A DNA stretch of 64,000 nt from IMG/VR virus record IMGVR_UViG_3300033553_000116, positions 1-64,000 of that record; one strand, written 5' to 3'. Shown here piece after piece: positions 1 through 8,076 of the stretch (positions are counted from its first letter, which is position 1; each line of letters begins with the position of its first letter). The translations under genes were made by a program, and so were the position numbers. This DNA comes from a virus. The notes beneath the pieces were generated by a model, which saw nothing but the letters and a program-made list of their open reading frames with translations, was not told where the DNA came from and made no database searches.

Positions 1-1
1 A

Positions 2-115
2 CCACACCTTTATGCATTGGATCTAAATACTGCAAGAAGGCTATCGGGGTATATGGCATTGCCAGCACCTGTTGTAGCTAACATTGCTAATTGGGTACAT
101 ACTGAAGGTTATTGA
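2..115 (+). CDS. C-terminal end of an unidentified protein (partial, cut by window start)
   Basis: The frame is open from base 2 to a TGA at 113-115 and encodes 37 residues ending VANIANWVHTEGY. A hairpin terminator follows at once, as expected for the last gene of an operon. No family is recognisable from so short a piece; only its existence as a gene end is supported. Confidence 0.6.
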   Translation, partial: PHLYALDLNTARRLSGYMALPAPVVANIANWVHTEGY

Positions 116-122
116 TAAAAAG

Positions 123-149
123 GAGAGTGGGTCGCCCCACTCTCTATTT
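123..149 (+). terminator. Rho-independent terminator
   Basis: Inverted repeat GAGAGTGGG / CCCACTCTC around a TCGC loop, followed by a short T/A-rich stretch. It closes the partial gene ending at 115. The tail is less T-rich than in other terminators here. Confidence 0.7.
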
Positions 150-169
150 ATGTTTTAAAAGGAGGGCCG

Positions 170-517
170 GTGGATATATCTATTGCAGAATCACCTTTAC
201 CCACAGTACATCTCAATGAAAGAGATTTACTTAATATGCCGATTAACTTATTATTCGTCCGATACGTGATGGCTAGCTATTTGTACTATCAAATGGATTC
301 CCAGACACCGTGGTCAGATAGTGACTATGATTATGCATGTAGCAAACTTAAAGATGAGTGGGATACAATTACCCACCAGCATAAAGTTTATACATCACTT
401 GACTCGCTACGAGCAGGCACTGGTTATGATTTTAGGTTATACCCTACTATCGCTAAGGTTTGTGCATTTACGTGGCTTGATGAGTGGTTAAAGTCTACTG
501 GAGGTTGGGTTAAATAA
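170..517 (+). CDS. Unknown small protein, 115 aa, GTG start
   Basis: I do not recognise this protein. The GTG start at 170 sits close behind a strong Shine-Dalgarno sequence (AAAAGGAGGG), which decides the start. The product is acidic, rich in Asp, Tyr and Trp, and mostly helical in appearance, with no membrane segment or known motif. It opens a co-directional run of small genes that leads to the SbcD-like nuclease. Confidence 0.7.
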   Translation: MDISIAESPLPTVHLNERDLLNMPINLLFVRYVMASYLYYQMDSQTPWSDSDYDYACSKLKDEWDTITHQHKVYTSLDSLRAGTGYDFRLYPTIAKVCAFTWLDEWLKSTGGWVK

Positions 518-557
518 AAAATACAACCTCCCTTTTAAAATAATAAAAGGATACATC

Positions 558-1109
558 ATGTTACATTCAAATACTCCAACAATGATAAAAGCTTTAAACA
601 ATACTGAAATGTCTGGTATGTTAAAGACTAGAACAGCAGCCCAATTAAGAATTTGGATAAAGTCATATCTTTCTACATCTGTAGGTAAGCATGTGATACT
701 CTTTCTATATGGTGCTGGTCCTAGACATTTAGCATATGCCAAGTTTACTAAGGATTTAGAATCTGTACTTAAACGCGGCGGTGATGTAACACTTGTGACA
801 GTTGAGGGATTGGAGATTACCATGCGACCTTATCTAACTCAGGATAAAATAGCTGAGTTACGTACACTGTATAACAAATATCCTAACTTTAAGATTAAGT
901 ATCGTCATCGGATGAAAACCCCCCACCCACTGCATAAATTTAATAAAGAATTGGTTCTAACTGCAGTTGGTAGTAATGTTAAAATTCTCTCTTCAAATAG
1001 GTTCGGCAAAGGTGATTCACTGGATAAAGTTATGGCACGTGCAGCCATTAGAGATGAAGCTCATGTAAATGCTCGAGAAAAGGCTAAGCTAAGTAAAGAA
1101 TTGGCTTAA
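558..1109 (+). CDS. Unknown protein, 183 aa, basic
   Basis: Family not recognised. ATG follows AAAAGGATACATC, a good ribosome site. A hydrophobic stretch near residues 45-55 (VILFLYGAGP) is followed by a mixed alpha/beta region and a strongly basic C-terminal third, rich in Lys, Arg and Ala and probably helical. The basic tail could bind nucleic acid, but that is only inference. The next gene starts after promoter-like sequence at 1131. Confidence 0.72.
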   Translation: MLHSNTPTMIKALNNTEMSGMLKTRTAAQLRIWIKSYLSTSVGKHVILFLYGAGPRHLAYAKFTKDLESVLKRGGDVTLVTVEGLEITMRPYLTQDKIAELRTLYNKYPNFKIKYRHRMKTPHPLHKFNKELVLTAVGSNVKILSSNRFGKGDSLDKVMARAAIRDEAHVNAREKAKLSKELA

Positions 1110-1130
1110 CCTACTCAAAATAATAATAAA

Positions 1131-1153
1131 CCTATATTACTATAGTGAATAAC
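1131..1153 (+). promoter_or_regulatory. Phage-specific promoter copy
   Basis: CCTATATTACTATAGTGAAT matches the window-wide consensus CTATATTACTATAATGAATA, with a TATAGT -10-like element. It lies about 20 bases before the ribosome site of the 1170 gene. Confidence 0.75.
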
Positions 1154-1169
1154 AAAAGGATATTTAAAA

Positions 1170-1532
1170 ATGACTAGTGCTATCTCACAACAGGACAGAG
1201 CAAAGCGTGTAAGTTTAATTAGTGATCTATTTGAAAAGCATTTCCCTAATCTCGAAGATGCGGTAATGGTTAGTTTAAACCAACTACCTAATCGCACAGA
1301 TTCCGTTAAGGATTCTAGGGGACATAGTTTTAAAATCTTCATACAACCTCAACTTGACATTACAGTCACCTTTGATAACTATGAGTTGCATATTGCAGGC
1401 ATATACAAACTTGATGATGTAGTTGAAAAGTATGAAACCCAATCTAACATTAATTGGGATGGGTTAGAAATACCTGTTACATTTGAGTGGATGGTTGGTG
1501 AGATGCAGAAGTGGGCAACAGCTAAACCTTAA
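1170..1532 (+). CDS. Unknown protein, 120 aa; paralogue-like to the gene at 2690
   Basis: No known family. ATG follows AAAAGGATATTTAAAA. The layout is an N-terminal helix (ISDLFEKHFP), a central beta region with HSFKIFI and ELHIAGIYKLDD, and a C-terminal helix (EMQKWA). The same order and several residues recur in the 112-aa product at 2690 (ITDIF, LKIVV, IIVRGIYDSG, ELHEWT), suggesting an old duplication. It is led by its own promoter copy at 1131. Confidence 0.75.
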   Translation: MTSAISQQDRAKRVSLISDLFEKHFPNLEDAVMVSLNQLPNRTDSVKDSRGHSFKIFIQPQLDITVTFDNYELHIAGIYKLDDVVEKYETQSNINWDGLEIPVTFEWMVGEMQKWATAKP

Positions 1533-1602
1533 TATCCTCAAACAGTAAAAGCTTAGTTACGTGCCTAATCTTTTGCAATAACTTAACAATAAGGAACCAA
1601 GA

Positions 1603-2217
1603 ATGGCCCAAATAATCCAAGGAGACAATAGTACATTTAATGCACTAGCGTACGGTGAAACTCACCCTAGTACCCTAAACTTTATTGAAAGTCAGTTATA
1701 CAACACTACCAATATGTTAACTGACGCTGGGCAGAATTTCTTCCAAGGTGCATCGGATATCTATGAGAGGCTTAATGGTAGCGATGCTATTCTAGCGGCT
1801 AAGGCTGCAAGACGTGCAATCGGTAGCATTTGGCAAAACCAGGAAATCAAACATCTAACTTCCATCGACCAAATGCAGTGGGCATCATTGCCAATGCAGA
1901 GATGGATAATGGCTAACCCTACAGTTAGAGAAAAGTATCATAACCAAACAATTGAAGGTTATGAAGGAAGCTATAACGATTCTCAGCCAGATGCGGTTGG
2001 TGAAGATCATTATGACTATCGTAGAGTGATGAATGGTATACTAGTAGAGAAAGGTGACGATTGGTCATCTACTACTTATATCGAAGACTTGGAAACTGAA
2101 GAAGTTGAACTAACTTTAGTAGAGCAAGTTGATATCATGGACACATGGGAAAATGTATTAACAGCAATTCGTAAAGGTGGGGATGATCCAACAAGTCGTT
2201 GGAATATGTCACTATAA
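1603..2217 (+). CDS. Unknown acidic protein, 204 aa
   Basis: ATG follows AATAAGGAACCAAGA. The product is acidic, with a helical N-terminal half (residues about 20-110) and a very acidic C-terminal third (ETEEVELTLVEQVD). No catalytic motif, signal peptide or membrane segment is visible. A terminator follows directly, so it ends a transcription unit. A virion or scaffold-like role is possible but not shown. Confidence 0.75.
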   Translation: MAQIIQGDNSTFNALAYGETHPSTLNFIESQLYNTTNMLTDAGQNFFQGASDIYERLNGSDAILAAKAARRAIGSIWQNQEIKHLTSIDQMQWASLPMQRWIMANPTVREKYHNQTIEGYEGSYNDSQPDAVGEDHYDYRRVMNGILVEKGDDWSSTTYIEDLETEEVELTLVEQVDIMDTWENVLTAIRKGGDDPTSRWNMSL

Positions 2218-2224
2218 TACAAAG

Positions 2225-2250
2225 GAAGACTTCAGGGTCTTCTTTTTTTT
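2225..2250 (+). terminator. Rho-independent terminator
   Basis: GAAGAC / GTCTTC stem with a TTCAGG loop followed by eight T residues; closes the gene ending at 2217. Confidence 0.8.
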
Positions 2251-2274
2251 ATCTTCGCTAATATAGGAATACAC

Positions 2275-2673
2275 ATGAGTAAACCAGTACCCAGTTTAAG
2301 TGCTGCAGGTTGGCTAGAATCAATAGCTGAAAAAGCAGACGCTATAATGGCTTATTATATTCTCAGTGAATATTCACAAAGCCATTTATATAAAAGCCAC
2401 GTTACATCGTTAACATGGCATATACAACAATACGGTAATGATCCAGGTAGATTAGAAACTAGAGTTGGTGAAGATCTAAATACATATTTCACCCGTTACT
2501 TTGAAAAGGTAGATGTTAATGTCAATACCGATACGCCAAATCCATTAGATCCAGATCGCATAAATCTAACAATTGATATTACTGTTTATGAAGGTAGTCA
2601 GCGATATAGTTTAGGTAAGGCAATCGAAAGCATAAATGGTAAAGTAGAAAAGATACAGACCATTATTAAATAA
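2275..2673 (+). CDS. Unknown small protein, 132 aa
   Basis: Not recognised. The start ATG follows AATATAGGAATACAC. The N-terminal half looks helical (WLESIAEKADAIMAYYILSEY) and the C-terminal half has alternating beta-type strands (DVNVNTDTP, INLTIDITVYEG). No membrane segment. It is the first of several tightly spaced genes running to the SbcD-like nuclease, 17 bases before the next start. Confidence 0.72.
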   Translation: MSKPVPSLSAAGWLESIAEKADAIMAYYILSEYSQSHLYKSHVTSLTWHIQQYGNDPGRLETRVGEDLNTYFTRYFEKVDVNVNTDTPNPLDPDRINLTIDITVYEGSQRYSLGKAIESINGKVEKIQTIIK

Positions 2674-2689
2674 ATTGGAGTAAGAAGAT

Positions 2690-3028
2690 ATGTTACAACC
2701 TAATTACCGTGACGTTACGATTCAAGCAATAACAGACATCTTTGGTATAATGCCAGTAATACCCCCACAAGAGTCTAATGTACCCCACCCAATGGAAACA
2801 GGTAAGCCATTGAAGATTGTTGTCACTAGAACATCGACAGTAGTTACCGAAGTCCACCAACTTGATAACCGCATTATAGTCCGTGGTATTTATGACTCTG
2901 GTGAGGACACAGATTCAATGCAGCGTATTCGTCATTATAACGATGAATGGATTGGAACAGATAAATGTATTGTAGCCGAGATACTTAATGAACTACATGA
3001 GTGGACTAAGGTAATGCAGGAGAAGTAA
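2690..3028 (+). CDS. Unknown protein, 112 aa; paralogue-like to the gene at 1170
   Basis: ATG follows TTGGAGTAAGAAGAT. It shows the same helix / beta / helix plan as the 120-aa product at 1170: an early TDIF helix, a central VVTRTSTVV strand, an IIVRGIYDSG segment matching IAGIYKLDD, then a Trp-containing C-terminal helix (ELHEWTK). Function unknown. The stop is two bases before the next start, so the two are probably co-translated. Confidence 0.75.
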   Translation: MLQPNYRDVTIQAITDIFGIMPVIPPQESNVPHPMETGKPLKIVVTRTSTVVTEVHQLDNRIIVRGIYDSGEDTDSMQRIRHYNDEWIGTDKCIVAEILNELHEWTKVMQEK

Positions 3029-3030
3029 TC

Positions 3031-3603
3031 ATGAAAGCAGAAAACACGCTTAAGGATTTTGATCCTTCATTAAGACATGCTCTAAAGAACACAATTGAAC
3101 AAATGGATTTCCTAGACATACTTACTAAGGACGATAATGCTAGAGTACCTGAACCAGCATTTATAAAGTTTCTTCTTCCTATACTTACTAATAGGAAAGG
3201 TAATCAAAGTCTAGTACCATGGCAAGAGATAGCTGGCAACGTAATGCGAGCAATTGATGTCATTGACCCATCTGGTAATGTATTGTTTACCGTCCCTCCA
3301 GTATTGAGAACGTATCAAGAAGATTCATTGGATTTAAAAGGGATGTCTCTCCAAGATATTCTTATTACCGCTGAAAGAAAGTCTAAGTTCATACCAGCTC
3401 AAGGTAAGAAACATTTTGATCTGTTTGTCCTTAATAACGTTAAACGTAATCATGCATTACTTGCCGATGTCAAAACATGGAATAGTATATTAGCACGATA
3501 TGGCTACGCTCCACTTATTGCCTTAGAAGGTGAAACATCTGAAAAAGAAACATCGGGAGATGGTCCTGATCAATTAGCGATTGATGGGTATGATGATCTA
3601 TGA
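3031..3603 (+). CDS. Unknown protein, 190 aa, coupled to the SbcD-like gene
   Basis: Not recognised. ATG follows AGGAGAAGTAATC. Its TGA stop overlaps the ATG of the SbcD-like gene (ATGA), which implies translational coupling and perhaps a shared task. Residues about 45-75 contain a conserved-looking segment (FLLPILTNRKGNQSLVPWQE), and the last 25 residues are acidic and low in complexity. A DNA-processing partner role is inference from context only. Confidence 0.75.
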   Translation: MKAENTLKDFDPSLRHALKNTIEQMDFLDILTKDDNARVPEPAFIKFLLPILTNRKGNQSLVPWQEIAGNVMRAIDVIDPSGNVLFTVPPVLRTYQEDSLDLKGMSLQDILITAERKSKFIPAQGKKHFDLFVLNNVKRNHALLADVKTWNSILARYGYAPLIALEGETSEKETSGDGPDQLAIDGYDDL

Positions 3604-4727
3604 AGGGTAAACAAATAAAGATATTAGAAATGGGGGATATTCATTTAGGCCACCCCAATACTAATACAATGCATATTTTAGATGGGTTACGTACTGCGCT
3701 ACCAGCTAACTCTAAGATGGCTGAATTTGATATTTGTTTTATAGCAGGAGATTTCTTCGATAGATTATTACACATGCCTGATCCAAACGTATATGAAATT
3801 AAACTTTGGGTTACAGGTTTCTTAAAGATGTGTAAGAAGTACGATATTGTATTACGTGTTTTAGAAGGTACTCCATCGCATGATTGGGCACAGTCTAAAT
3901 TGTTTATAGATCAGAATGAATTAGTAAGTATCAATGCAGATGTGAAATGGGTTAAAGCTCTCTCTATTGAGCATATAGAGCGTTTTGGTATTGATGTGCT
4001 CTATGTTCCAGATGAATGGAATCCGGAGTGTGACGATACATGGAAGGAAGTACAAGGCCTACTCAGTGACCGAGATTTGACACAAGTTGATTTCTCAGTT
4101 ATGCATGGTGCCTTTGACTATCAGTTACCATCCCATGTACCTGCACCTACACATGACCCAGCTAGATATAGGTCTATAACTAGATACCTTATATTCATAG
4201 GACATATTCACAAACATACCGTGGATGATAGAATTGTAGCTGCTGGCTCATTCGATAGACTAACTCATGGTGAGGAAGAAACTAAAGGACATATTGAAGT
4301 TATTGCTCGAAAGAACGGTAATCATGATATCACCTTTATACCAAATCCAAATGCCATGCTTTATAAAACACTTAATGTTAGTTCAATGGATTTACCTAAG
4401 GCTTTAACGGCCCTTGAGAAAAAGATCAGTAAGTTACCAGAACGGTGTTATGTAAGGATACAGGCTGCAAAGACTGACCCAATATTACAAAACCTTGATA
4501 CCTTACGAGCTAAGTTTCCTAGGGTCACATTCTCTAGTAAAGTTAATAAAGATCCAGATCTACATTTGGAAACTATTATTAATATCAAATGCGACTATGT
4601 ACCAATTCATATAACTAATAGCAATATTCAAAAGTTATTAATGGAAAGGTTAGAAGCACAGGAGAAGTTGAAGCTATCTAAAGCCGATAAAGATACTTTA
4701 GAGCAGGTGCTTGAACCACACCTTTAA
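3600..4727 (+). CDS. SbcD/Mre11-like metallophosphatase (recombination nuclease subunit)
   Basis: Calcineurin-type phosphoesterase of the SbcD/Mre11 class, which uses two metal ions to cut DNA ends and hairpins. Visible motifs in order: GDIH (Asp13, His15), GDFFD (Asp51, Asp54), TPSHD (His94, Asp95) in the place of the usual GNHD, MHG (His169) and GHIH (His202, His204). The last 130 residues after the core are probably the capping and partner-binding part. Length (375 aa) fits SbcD and T4 gp47. Family members work with an SbcC/Rad50-like ATPase, which is not in this window. The 281-aa product downstream is a possible accessory. Confidence 0.92.
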   Translation: MKGKQIKILEMGDIHLGHPNTNTMHILDGLRTALPANSKMAEFDICFIAGDFFDRLLHMPDPNVYEIKLWVTGFLKMCKKYDIVLRVLEGTPSHDWAQSKLFIDQNELVSINADVKWVKALSIEHIERFGIDVLYVPDEWNPECDDTWKEVQGLLSDRDLTQVDFSVMHGAFDYQLPSHVPAPTHDPARYRSITRYLIFIGHIHKHTVDDRIVAAGSFDRLTHGEEETKGHIEVIARKNGNHDITFIPNPNAMLYKTLNVSSMDLPKALTALEKKISKLPERCYVRIQAAKTDPILQNLDTLRAKFPRVTFSSKVNKDPDLHLETIINIKCDYVPIHITNSNIQKLLMERLEAQEKLKLSKADKDTLEQVLEPHL

Positions 4728-4739
4728 AAGGATATATAA

Positions 4740-5585
4740 ATGGCTATCAAAAAAGAAATAGCAGAACGGGTAAAAGGCGCTGCTCCACTATCTATACCTA
4801 CATCTCTAGCTTTAGAATCATTGTGTGGTTTTGGGGAACATCCCAATGATAAACCATACATACATGAAATTGAAGAGCTGTGGGTTAATTTAAGAACAGT
4901 ATTCCGTAACTTGTATAATTCAGTAGATACCTACGTTAGAGAAACTTCTAATGCAGAACACTTCATAGATGCCATTGTGGAAGACATGCAAGTTTTAACT
5001 ACTGTAATTGAAAACAAAAGTCAGGGTAGAGTTAAGGTGATATTTTATCACTGTAGCTATAAGTCATTTAAGAAAACTTTCCCATATGCTAAATGGAAAG
5101 AGCTTAAAACCGATAAGCAGAAAATTGAACAAAAACTTGAAGATACCGTACTGGATTACTTTCTTAAACATAAAGAGCTTCAGGACAATTTTGATATTAA
5201 AAAGTTTGATGTTAAAATACTAGGACATAAAGTCGCAGCATGCATGCTAACACATTATCCTACTGATTTATTAAGCGGTGATAGCTTTCATAAGTTGAGA
5301 TTACTTGAATCACATACTGGAGCAATTAAACCTAAGGCACACTGGTATACAAAGCTTACTGGCGGACCAGAAAGAACTCGTTTACCATTCAATAGATTAA
5401 CAGTCCAAGTAATGGGGGATAAGAACGTATTATTTTCTATTTTATCAAGACAGTCTAAAGAAGCGTTAATTGAAATGTCTGAGAAAAATAAATGGACCTC
5501 AGTTACTACTGATGCAAAGATTAGGATGAATATCACTAAGCTAGAAGATTCTGATATGAAGCATACATTCATGAATCTACTGTAA
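4740..5585 (+). CDS. Unknown protein, 281 aa, downstream of the SbcD-like gene
   Basis: Family not recognised. ATG follows AAAAGGATATATAA, 12 bases after the nuclease stop, so it is in the same operon. It is Lys/Glu-rich: a helical first third, a basic middle (SYKSFKKTFPYAKWKEL) and later short strands. The segment SLALESL near residues 20-26 resembles Ser-x-Glu cleavage sites of virion proteins, so a virion role is an alternative. No Walker or nuclease motif was seen, so it is not the missing SbcC partner. Confidence 0.72.
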   Translation: MAIKKEIAERVKGAAPLSIPTSLALESLCGFGEHPNDKPYIHEIEELWVNLRTVFRNLYNSVDTYVRETSNAEHFIDAIVEDMQVLTTVIENKSQGRVKVIFYHCSYKSFKKTFPYAKWKELKTDKQKIEQKLEDTVLDYFLKHKELQDNFDIKKFDVKILGHKVAACMLTHYPTDLLSGDSFHKLRLLESHTGAIKPKAHWYTKLTGGPERTRLPFNRLTVQVMGDKNVLFSILSRQSKEALIEMSEKNKWTSVTTDAKIRMNITKLEDSDMKHTFMNLL

Positions 5586-5647
5586 AAACAAACGTATGAT
5601 ACCTATATACTGAATAGAAAAATCCAACAAATTCCGGAGAAAATACC

Positions 5648-6364
5648 ATGTCACAAGACCAAAGACCACCGTTACCAAAAACGGCTTTCAATGAATGGAA
5701 GCTATCGCTGGCTGGACCAGCAGATACACCTAATGCAACTAGACCACCAAATCTTAAAGTTGCAGTAATTGTAAATAGCCCACGTATCGATGTTTATACA
5801 AATGTACATGGTGATAAAGACAATGGTCGCATTAGTGCGCCTATGGATGCAGTTACTTTTATGGCTGTGATTGTAGAACTTGAAAAAATCATTGATGGCG
5901 TTCCTGACGTTCAAGTTAAGATTGGAAATAAAACTGGTGGTCCCGGGCAACAGCGTATGTTGTCTACAACCTTAGTTGGTAAAGATAAAGAAGGTCGAGT
6001 ATATATTTCTCTTATAGCCGAAGGTCGTCCACAGATCAAATTTCTATTCTTACCGTCAGATTGGCATTATCTAGCACACAAAGATGGAGCTAAGTTTACT
6101 GAAGCAGAAACCACATTAGTTTACGCTAAAGCTTGGTGTCGTTTAATGTCCGCATTAGTTCCAAATGTAATGGATACGTACTACACTGAACCATTCCGAC
6201 CTAATCAAGGTGGTGGTGGTGATAAGTCACAAGGTAAACAAAAGACCTTTAATACTTCTGGATATGATAAAGGCGGATATAGCGCCGATGGTTATAAGAA
6301 AGAGAATTTTAATAAACCTACCCCTGCGCCTGCGCCAGTTGGTAATGACGACTTTCCAATGTAA
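5648..6364 (+). CDS. Candidate single-stranded DNA-binding protein (SSB-like architecture)
   Basis: 238 aa. Residues about 30-165 form a beta-rich, soluble core. They are followed by a Gly/Gln/Lys-rich disordered linker (about 175-225, GGGGDKSQGKQ and repeated GYDKGGYSADGYKK) and an acidic hydrophobic tip, NDDFPM. Core, flexible linker and acidic C-terminal tip is the plan of bacterial SSB (tip DDDIPF), whose tip recruits replication and repair proteins. I see no clear OB-fold signature by eye, so the assignment rests on architecture and on position beside a repair nuclease. Confidence 0.55.
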   Translation: MSQDQRPPLPKTAFNEWKLSLAGPADTPNATRPPNLKVAVIVNSPRIDVYTNVHGDKDNGRISAPMDAVTFMAVIVELEKIIDGVPDVQVKIGNKTGGPGQQRMLSTTLVGKDKEGRVYISLIAEGRPQIKFLFLPSDWHYLAHKDGAKFTEAETTLVYAKAWCRLMSALVPNVMDTYYTEPFRPNQGGGGDKSQGKQKTFNTSGYDKGGYSADGYKKENFNKPTPAPAPVGNDDFPM

Positions 6365-6379
6365 TTAAATTGTATATTA

Positions 6380-6399
6380 GTAGGGTGGAAACACCCTAC
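6380..6399 (+). terminator. Hairpin terminator after the SSB-like gene
   Basis: GTAGGGTG / CACCCTAC stem with a GAAA tetraloop. The following tract is only moderately T-rich. Confidence 0.65.
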
Positions 6400-6428
6400 C
6401 ACTATATTTGCTTCGAAATAATAATAAC

Positions 6429-6451
6429 ACTATATTACTATAATGATAGTA
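6429..6451 (+). promoter_or_regulatory. Phage-specific promoter copy
   Basis: CACTATATTACTATAATGAT: full match to the conserved core, including TATAAT. It lies about 20 bases before the ribosome site of the 6469 gene. Confidence 0.8.
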
Positions 6452-6468
6452 AATAACAGGAGCTTGAA

Positions 6469-8025
6469 ATGCAGTTTAATGTGGATAACCTACAACCTAC
6501 GAGAATTAACCAAATCGATGTTGTTAGGGACGGTGTAGTATTAGAATTCTCAATGAAGACATATAACAGAACAACGTTCTTTAATGTAGCTTCCTTTTTC
6601 GATAATCTAAATCTTTTCTTAAAGTCACTACCTGAGGAAAAGCAGGAACTACTATTTAGTAAGTATGTTGAAGTAAAAAGAATATTAGAAGAAGTACATG
6701 AGAGTAGTAGACTACATTCAATGATTCAGGGTTCCATCACTGAAATTTATAACATCATTACTTTTGATGAATTGAAGAACTGGTTCTTAAAGTACGGTCA
6801 GATTAATATTCCAGCAGATCTTAAAGAAAGATTTGATGGTGAAGATAATGATCTTACTGAAAAGCTTACGTATCTTAGATCTGATTACTACGACCTAACT
6901 ATTCTCTCTTCATTATTAAAGTTAGTATCCCCAATCTTTGGTGAGTATATTGACTGTATGTCTAAAGATATTGGTACTAAGTTTAAAGAACATATGGCCT
7001 TCTCACTATTAGTGAAGAGTCCTTTATTTGAGCTAGTGCCGTTTAAACGATTGGAAGTATATATTGATGCATCTCTAGAAAAAGAGAAGCGTAAGAACTC
7101 TTCTAATGGTAAATCTTCCTCTGCAGTATTTGGTGGGTTAGGTACATCTGAATTACCAACATGGCTTTTATCTAAAGCGGTTGTTAGAAAGTTAGCAATC
7201 TATGAAGAGAAGTCAGGGAACAGTATCATTGCTAATGTATATCACTCAATAGATCAGCAAATTAGATCATTGGACAAAACATTCGGTGGAACTGTTAAAG
7301 ATAAGCAATTATTTAATAACCAGAAAGGCGAAGAAGATAAAGCTAGTATTGTTGAGAACTATAAAGTCAAGCAGGAAATTAGTGATGGTGATCTAAGCGT
7401 ATTAAGTATTTACGTTGATCAGTTGCACAGCATGATTAATATAGTAGATCCAACAATAGACATGAACTTAGTTGATATATGTGATAAGAACTTAAAGGAT
7501 AAGACCAACTTTAAGATTTCAAAGCATCAGATCACTTTAGCTCAATGGGTATTGTCCAAGGCTATTAGTCCTAGAGGAGTTCCATCACTTAAGAAGTCTT
7601 CTATCTTAAAAGCAATTGCTGGCGCTCAAGCAGTTCTTTGGTCTTGGGGATTTCATGAGTTAGCATTGCTAATGACATGTGAACCATATTACGGCGGTGA
7701 TACTAGTGCAGGTAATACACCTACTAGATTGGGTAAACGCTATGTAGCTATATTCACTGAGCTATATCCGCACAGACAGATCCTTTCTAAGAATGCTCAT
7801 GTCAGGGGAACTAATCCTGCGACTAAAGCAATTGATTCATTAGCCGGTGAGTTAGTTAAATCTGATTGGACATCAATGGCACCACGTCTTTTAGAGGTAA
7901 AGAATAACATTTCTATTAAAGGTAGCTTGTACTATATCTCCGCAGACATTAAAACGGAGCTAGCTGAACTACTTATTAAGCTAGCAAGTACTCGTCCTAG
8001 CGCATTAACCAAGACGTCGATTTAA
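6469..8025 (+). CDS. Unknown large protein, 518 aa
   Basis: Not recognised. ATG follows AACAGGAGCTTGAA. It is mostly helical with many Lys, Leu, Ser and Glu residues and no membrane segment. A low-complexity linker near residues 205-225 (KEKRKNSSNGKSSS) separates two domains. The C-terminal domain has a conserved-looking stretch with SKHQITLAQWVLSKA and GAQAVLWSWGFHELA. It has its own promoter and lies between the SSB-like gene and the RNA polymerase cluster, so a role in DNA or RNA metabolism is possible but unproven. Confidence 0.78.
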   Translation: MQFNVDNLQPTRINQIDVVRDGVVLEFSMKTYNRTTFFNVASFFDNLNLFLKSLPEEKQELLFSKYVEVKRILEEVHESSRLHSMIQGSITEIYNIITFDELKNWFLKYGQINIPADLKERFDGEDNDLTEKLTYLRSDYYDLTILSSLLKLVSPIFGEYIDCMSKDIGTKFKEHMAFSLLVKSPLFELVPFKRLEVYIDASLEKEKRKNSSNGKSSSAVFGGLGTSELPTWLLSKAVVRKLAIYEEKSGNSIIANVYHSIDQQIRSLDKTFGGTVKDKQLFNNQKGEEDKASIVENYKVKQEISDGDLSVLSIYVDQLHSMINIVDPTIDMNLVDICDKNLKDKTNFKISKHQITLAQWVLSKAISPRGVPSLKKSSILKAIAGAQAVLWSWGFHELALLMTCEPYYGGDTSAGNTPTRLGKRYVAIFTELYPHRQILSKNAHVRGTNPATKAIDSLAGELVKSDWTSMAPRLLEVKNNISIKGSLYYISADIKTELAELLIKLASTRPSALTKTSI

Positions 8026-8058
8026 AAAAGTAATAGAACTATATTACTATAATGCATA
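8018..8058 (+). promoter_or_regulatory. Phage-specific promoter copy (GATTTAAAAAAGT subclass)
   Basis: GTCGATTTAAAAAAGTAATA lies directly upstream of ACTATATTACTATAATGCAT. The upstream half is almost identical to the promoter at 43219. It overlaps the end of the preceding gene and drives the 8077 gene. Confidence 0.8.
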
Positions 8059-8076
8059 AGTTATAAGGAGCTATCA

